Under the pieces are notes generated by a model that was not told where the DNA came from, did no database searches, and worked only from the letters and a program-made list of their open reading frames with translations. A stretch of 64,000 nucleotides of DNA, from positions 21,933-85,932 of the forward strand of contig NZ_CACSJP010000014.1 in NCBI RefSeq assembly GCF_902706095.1. The letters are read 5' to 3'. This document shows positions 59,866 to 64,000 of this stretch, in pieces; the first letter of the stretch is position 1; the number at the start of each line of letters is the position of its first letter. Origin of the DNA: Rhizobium sp. 18065 (lineage in GTDB: Bacteria; Pseudomonadota; Alphaproteobacteria; Rhizobiales; Rhizobiaceae). A program made the translations under genes and the position numbers.

Positions 59866-61293
59866 ATGTCTGAACGCCTCTTGAAGGCCGGCCTCTTCGG
59901 CATCGGTCTGGAGGCCTACTGGCCGCAATTCAAAGGACTGGAAGCGCGGTTGCGCGGCTATGTCGATACAGTGGAGACCAAGCTTGCGCGCCCCGGCGTC
60001 GAGGTCGTCAATCTGGGGCTGATCGATACCCCTGAAAAGGCGATCGAGGCCGGTCACCAGTTTCGTCAGGCCGATGTCGATATCATCTTTCTCTACATCA
60101 CCACCTATGCCCTGTCGTCGACCGTTCTTCCGGTGGTACGCCGGGCCAAGGTTCCGGTGATCATCCTCAATCTGCAGCCCACCGCCGCCATCGACTATGC
60201 CACCTTCAACGCGCTCGGCGATCGCACGGCGATGACCGGCGATTGGCTCGCGCATTGCTCGGCCTGCCCCGTTCCCGAAATCGCCAATGTCTTCCATCGG
60301 GCAGGCATCAGCTTTCATCAGGTGACCGGTGTTCTCGTCGGCGATCCGATCGTCGAGGAGGAGATCAACAGCTGGATCGAGGCCGCCCGCGTCGCGCATG
60401 TGATGGCGCATAACCGGCTCGGCGTCATGGGTCGCTATTACAACGGCATGCTAGACATCTATTCCGATCTCACCGCGCAGGCGGCGGCCTTCGGCACCCA
60501 TATCGAAGTGCTGGAGATCGACGAACTGGCGCGGCTTCGCAATGACGTGAGCGAGGCGGATGTCGCGGCCTGTCTGGCGACGATTGCGGCCGAATTCGAT
60601 GTCCAGACCGACTGCGATCCCAAGGAACTGGTGCGGGCGGCAAAGACGGCCGTGGCGCTTCGCAGGCTGGTGACCAAGAAATCGCTCGGGTCGCTAGCCT
60701 ATTACTACGAATCCCAGCCCGGCCACGAATACGAAGACATCATCACCTCGGTCATCGTCGGCTGCTCTATGCTGACGGCCAACGGCGTGCCGATTGCCGG
60801 CGAATACGAGATCAAGAACGCTCAGGCCATGAAGATCATGGACAGCTTCGGTGTCGGTGGTTCGTTCACCGAGTATTATGCCATGGATTTTGCGGCCGAC
60901 GTCGTGTTGATGGGGCATGACGGACCGGGGCATACCGGAATTGCCGAGGGGCGCACCAAGATCCGCCCGCTGCAGGTTTTTCATGGCAAGGTCGGCTCGG
61001 GCGTGAGCGTCGAAATGTCGGTCAGGCATGGACCGGTGACGCTGCTTTCGGTCGTCGAGAGCGCCGGCAAGATCAAGCTGCTCTGCGCAGAAGGTGCCTC
61101 CGTAGCCGGCCCTATCCTCGAAATTGGCAACACAAACAGCCGTTATCAATTTCCGCTCGGAGCCCGGCGGTTTGTCGAGGCATGGAATGCACAAGGGCCG
61201 GCACACCATTGCGCCGTCGGCGTCGGGCATGTTGCCGGGCGCATCGAGAAGCTTGGGAAGCTACTGGATCTGGATGTCGTAAAGGTCTGTTAA
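59866..61293 (+). CDS. L-arabinose/L-fucose isomerase-like protein
   Basis: The product has 475 aa with the fold and motifs of the AraA/FucI group: LYITTYALSSTVLPVV and IILNLQPT near the N-terminus, RYYNGMLDIYSDL (about 190), the metal-site Glu in GEYEIKNAQAMKIMD, His in VLMGHDGPGH and His in GPAHHCAVGVGH. It probably isomerises the imported sugar in the cytoplasm. No kinase or aldolase gene follows, so the later steps lie elsewhere. The IS30 element lies shortly downstream. Confidence 0.85.
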   Translation: MSERLLKAGLFGIGLEAYWPQFKGLEARLRGYVDTVETKLARPGVEVVNLGLIDTPEKAIEAGHQFRQADVDIIFLYITTYALSSTVLPVVRRAKVPVIILNLQPTAAIDYATFNALGDRTAMTGDWLAHCSACPVPEIANVFHRAGISFHQVTGVLVGDPIVEEEINSWIEAARVAHVMAHNRLGVMGRYYNGMLDIYSDLTAQAAAFGTHIEVLEIDELARLRNDVSEADVAACLATIAAEFDVQTDCDPKELVRAAKTAVALRRLVTKKSLGSLAYYYESQPGHEYEDIITSVIVGCSMLTANGVPIAGEYEIKNAQAMKIMDSFGVGGSFTEYYAMDFAADVVLMGHDGPGHTGIAEGRTKIRPLQVFHGKVGSGVSVEMSVRHGPVTLLSVVESAGKIKLLCAEGASVAGPILEIGNTNSRYQFPLGARRFVEAWNAQGPAHHCAVGVGHVAGRIEKLGKLLDLDVVKVC

Positions 61294-61399
61294 AGAAACG
61301 ACCGGAGTGACTCGTAAGCGCAAGTCATGTGGAGGAAATCTTAATGGTTCCGAAGACGTTAAGAGAGTTCCATAAATATGCTTACGCCAAAAACGGGCT

Positions 61400-62525
61400 T
61401 AAAATTTGCAGATTCCATTTTCAAATGCAACGGAGACAATAATGGCCATGGTTTCAGGAGGATGGAATGGCCCGCTCTTTTGTGCAGTTGAATATGGACG
61501 AACGTCGCATCGTCGCACGGATGCATGAGAAGAAGATCAGCCAGGCAGAGATCGCACGAACGCTGCGTCGGGACCGCTCGACGATCTGCCGTGAGTTGCG
61601 TCGGAATTTCTGGCACGATCGTGACGTTCCGATTGCCGAAGGATACTGGCACGTCACCGCCCATGGGATGGCGGAAGACCGGCGACGGAGATATCGCAAG
61701 CTGCTGCGCGATCCAGATCTGTGCGCTGCGGTCATCGATCGCCTGAAGGAAGGCTGGTCTCCGGAACAGATATCCGGACGGCTGCGACTCGTCAGCGGCT
61801 CGTCTGCCCGATTGAGCCATGAAACGATCTACCAATATGTCTACTCGCAGGAAGGCCAGGATCAGCAACTGGCTCGACATCTGCCCGAACGACGACGCAA
61901 ACGGCGCCCGAGATACGCACGCAAGCCCAGAAGTCTCGTCTTTCCAATCGAGTGCGCCATTCGCAACAGGCCTGAGACCATCAATTCTCGCAGCGAATTT
62001 GGCCACTGGGAGGCGGATCTGATGATCTTCAGAAAGGAACATGGATCCGCCAATGTCGCGACCGTCGTTGAGCGCAAGAGCCGGTATACCGTTCTCTTCC
62101 GCAACAATGACAGGCGCTCAAAGCCGATCATGAACCAATTGATCAGCCACCTAGCGCCCCTACCCGCGCGAGCTCGGCAAAGCCTAACGTTCGACCGAGG
62201 CCTCGAATTTGTTTCATGGCGGGAGCTGGAAAAGGGTATGGGAACGGCAGCCTGGTTCTGCGATCCGCAAGCCCCATGGCAAAAAGGCACCGTTGAGAAT
62301 ACCAACAAACGGGTTCGTCGTTACCTACCACCTGAGACCGTCGTGCTGGATGTGAGCAATCAGGAGATCCGTTCCTTGTGCGAACGTCTCAATGCCACGC
62401 CTCGGAAGTGCTTGGGGTTTCAGACGCCGACTGAGATCTTTGGCCAGCACTTATTGGCTATGGAGGGCCAGATCACATAGATTTCCAACCGGCGTTGCAT
62501 TCGGGCTGGAACCAGCAATTTGAAA
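61400..62525 (+). mobile_element. IS30-family insertion sequence
   Basis: The element holds one intact transposase gene and imperfect terminal inverted repeats: ATTCCATTTTCAAATGCAACG on the left corresponds to CGTTGCATTCGGGCTGGAAC on the right. The outer boundary is approximate, and no target duplication was assigned. Confidence 0.7.
61467..62480 (+). CDS. IS30-family transposase
   Basis: This 337-aa transposase has an N-terminal HTH_38 (about residues 4-48; MDERRIVARMHEKKISQAEIARTLRRDRSTI in two helices) and a DDE core. Catalytic acids are visible as D in GHWEADLMIF, D in LTFDRGLEFV and E in QKGTVENTNKRVR. The C-terminal NATPRKCLGFQTPTE motif is typical. The frame is intact, so the element may be active. 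Confidence 0.94.
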   Translation: MARSFVQLNMDERRIVARMHEKKISQAEIARTLRRDRSTICRELRRNFWHDRDVPIAEGYWHVTAHGMAEDRRRRYRKLLRDPDLCAAVIDRLKEGWSPEQISGRLRLVSGSSARLSHETIYQYVYSQEGQDQQLARHLPERRRKRRPRYARKPRSLVFPIECAIRNRPETINSRSEFGHWEADLMIFRKEHGSANVATVVERKSRYTVLFRNNDRRSKPIMNQLISHLAPLPARARQSLTFDRGLEFVSWRELEKGMGTAAWFCDPQAPWQKGTVENTNKRVRRYLPPETVVLDVSNQEIRSLCERLNATPRKCLGFQTPTEIFGQHLLAMEGQIT

Positions 62526-62696
62526 TATATCGATTTTTATTCGTAGCGTCGGTTCGTTTCCCTTCAGTGCGAAGGCACTGGGCTATGACGCGTATCGAGT
62601 ACTCACGGCACGACCTAATGTATATCCCATTGACATATCCCTGACGGCGCGTTATGTACATCATATAGTCGGTGATGCAATCCGGAGGGACGTAAG

Positions 62697-62927
62697 GTGG
62701 AACAGGGTGCAGTATTCCAGAGCAATCGAAGCCAAGCTATCCGTCTTCCAAAGGCAGTCGCTTTGCCTGATGATGTAAAGCGCGTCGATATTGTCGTCGT
62801 CGGACGCACTCGCATTATCGCACCTGCTGGCGAGGTCTGGGACAGCTGGTTCGAAGGAGCGGCGGCCACACCAGACTTCATGAATGAGCGTGATCAGGCC
62901 GCCTCCCAGGAGCGCGAGGCATTTTAA
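62697..62927 (+). CDS. vapB: VapB-type antitoxin
   Basis: This 76-aa antitoxin of the VapB/AbrB-SpoVT group has NRSQAIRLPKAVALPDDVKRVDIV in its N-terminal DNA-binding swapped hairpin and a C-terminal toxin-binding tail (EVWDSWFEG). It starts at a GTG with GGAGGGACGTAAG upstream. Its stop overlaps the vapC ATG by one base (TAATG). Confidence 0.9.
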   Translation: MEQGAVFQSNRSQAIRLPKAVALPDDVKRVDIVVVGRTRIIAPAGEVWDSWFEGAAATPDFMNERDQAASQEREAF

Positions 62928-63328
62928 TGCTGAAGTACATGCTGGACACCAACATTTGCATTTTCACGATCAAAAATCGACCACAGCAGGTGCGCGAGGC
63001 GTTTAATCGTTTCCATGATCAACTGTGCATCAGCTCGGTCAGTTTGATGGAACTGATTTACGGAGCGGAAAAGTCAGCCAGCCCTGAAAAGAACCTTCCC
63101 ATCGTGGAGGGCTTCGCGGCGCGCCTTGAAGTGTTATCGTACGATGAACCGGCAGCAAGCCATACGGGTCAACTGCGGGCCGAACTGGCACGCAGTGGAA
63201 CTCCAATCGGTCCATATGATCAATTGATTGCAGGACATGCTCGCTCGCGTGGGCTGATTATGGTTACGAACAATCGAAGGGAATTTGATCGCGTTCCCGG
63301 CTTGCGGGTGGAAGACTGGACAGGTTAG
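62927..63328 (+). CDS. vapC: VapC-type PIN-domain toxin
   Basis: This 133-aa PIN-domain ribonuclease has acidic residues in YMLDTNICIFTI, SLMELIYGAEKS, PIGPYDQLIAGHA and NNRREFDRVPGL. It resembles the tRNA(fMet)-cleaving VapC group. It is the second gene of the pair. Unlike the module at 44608-45293, its antitoxin is AbrB-like rather than Phd-like, so cross-neutralisation is unlikely. Confidence 0.93.
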   Translation: MLKYMLDTNICIFTIKNRPQQVREAFNRFHDQLCISSVSLMELIYGAEKSASPEKNLPIVEGFAARLEVLSYDEPAASHTGQLRAELARSGTPIGPYDQLIAGHARSRGLIMVTNNRREFDRVPGLRVEDWTG

Positions 63329-63412
63329 TCTTAAGCGTTCGCTCACCCATAGCCATCGATAACCGAGGATGATCCCTCTCGCAGGCACCTACCGCTAGGT
63401 CGCAGGTTCGTA

Positions 63413-63595
63413 TTGGTTCAAGGCGAGCAATCCGCGGTCGGGATTATGCAGAGTATGGTCAAACAACGCCGAGAGAACAGGCTTGCGTGGATCGCATCGA
63501 TCGATGGAGAGCAACGTACCTTGGGCAGGGAACCGGATGCAAGCCTATCACGGCGGCTAATCACATGGATAGTCGGATGGCTGCCGTTAGAGTGA
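63413..63595 (+). pseudogene. C-terminal remnant of a phospholipase D/cardiolipin-synthase-like gene
   Basis: LAWIASIDGEQRTLGREPDA, then SLSRRLITWIVGWLPLE and a stop. The pattern (EPDASLxRRL...LLPxE) is like the end of PLD-family proteins. No HKD motif or start is seen, so at most this is the tail of a deleted gene. The identification is tentative. Confidence 0.35.
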
Positions 63596-63656
63596 CAGCT
63601 ATGAGCAAGGGAACCCTATCTGCATCTCCTATATCTTGGTCCTATGGCAATCCCGT

Positions 63657-64000
63657 CTAGCCGTGCCCCCATCGCGACTGACGCCACGCATTTGGTGTCG
63701 TGCCTTCCCATGATCGAAACGCCCGGTAGAACGAATTCGAGTCTTCGAAGCCGACAAGGTATGCCACTTCGTTGATTTCGATGGCGGGGTCCATGAGCAA
63801 CCGTTGCACGACGTCCTGCCTGGCTTCCGTGAGAAGCTGGCGGAAATTCTTGCCTTCGTCCGTGATACGCCGTTGTAACGTTCTTTCGCTCATGCCCAGC
63901 TCGCGGGCGACATCGCCGAACTCCGGACGACCAGCGGCAAGTGCTCGCTTCAGCAAAACCTTCACCTGATCGCCGATTGAACTGTCTTCCTGAATCTCTT
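63657..64000 (-). CDS. AraC-family regulator, C-terminal part (runs off the window)
   Basis: The minus-strand frame is open to the window edge (IQEDSSIGDQVKVLLKRALA at its start) and contains the double HTH of an AraC regulator: FGDVARELGMSERTLQRRIT and INEVAYLVGFEDSNSFYRAF. A GTG at 63965 could begin a short form, but homology upstream shows that the gene continues beyond 64000. The sensor domain and targets are outside the window. Confidence 0.88.
   Translation of the reverse strand, partial: EIQEDSSIGDQVKVLLKRALAAGRPEFGDVARELGMSERTLQRRITDEGKNFRQLLTEARQDVVQRLLMDPAIEINEVAYLVGFEDSNSFYRAFRSWEGTTPNAWRQSRWGHG

Noticed and set aside
1..64000. CRISPR array, rRNA or tRNA genes
   Set aside because: No regularly spaced repeats and no rRNA-like or tRNA cloverleaf sequence were recognised while reading the window. 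Running tRNAscan and a CRISPR finder would settle it.

Overview
The window is GC-rich, densely coded DNA of alphaproteobacterial character, most like a member of the Rhizobiales (Rhizobium/Agrobacterium/Shinella type). This is inferred from the aapJQMP-like amino-acid transporter, an OpgC-type glucan-modifying protein, many LysR and AraC regulators beside catabolic or detoxification genes, and IS3, IS21, IS30 and Tn3 debris. No rRNA, tRNA, ribosomal protein or replication gene was found. An accessory region of a chromosome or a secondary replicon is likely, but the replicon cannot be settled from this sequence.

Layout. 1-2.2 kb: a response regulator coupled to a GAF-EAL cyclic-di-GMP phosphodiesterase. 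2.5-3.9 kb: a complete IS3-family element. 3.9-17.6 kb: an electrophile and redox stress block with an alpha/beta hydrolase lacking its nucleophile, an Old Yellow Enzyme homologue, YghU and two other glutathione transferases, an AhpD-like protein, an MFS exporter, a PNPOx-reductase-ferredoxin fusion, a quinone reductase and an SDR, with LysR and TetR regulators. 18-30.5 kb: an aromatic/quinone detoxification regulon. It holds a Tat-type hydrolase, ChaC, LysR, a VOC ring-cleaving dioxygenase, AraC, a YcaC-like hydrolase, XapX, a Tat-type amidohydrolase, DoxX, an MFS-ABM fusion, DUF1275 and DUF1622. Five of its promoters carry the same direct repeat, GCAATT-N17-GCAATT, one of them between the LysR gene and the dioxygenase gene. 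This is the strongest unexplained signal in the window.

30.5-31.4 kb is a graveyard of serine-recombinase and IS3 fragments. 31.6-34.8 kb is a tightly overlapping six-gene operon coding for an SDR-like protein, small membrane proteins, a heme-type membrane domain fused to a Rieske domain, and a Cys-rich membrane-anchored protein. It may be an undescribed membrane electron-transfer module. 34.8-38.8 kb (minus strand) links a ThDP enzyme, OpgC and a CoA-transferase. 38.9-42.7 kb holds a secreted esterase and an ECF sigma / zinc anti-sigma / TPR operon. 42.7-47.6 kb is a rearranged mobile zone with a split IS21, a Tn3 remnant, a truncated integrase, a VapBC-type module and a gene with a stop codon.

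48.2-54.5 kb: an aapJQMP-like transporter, a cystathionine beta-lyase-type enzyme and a divergent LysR, probably for uptake and cleavage of a sulfur amino acid. 54.5-54.9 kb: gene remnants (RES toxin, Gfo/Idh/MocA). 55.0-61.3 kb: a sugar ABC transporter, an arabinose/fucose-isomerase-like protein and a divergent AraC. 61.4-63.3 kb: an IS30 element and a VapBC pair. The window ends inside an AraC-family gene.
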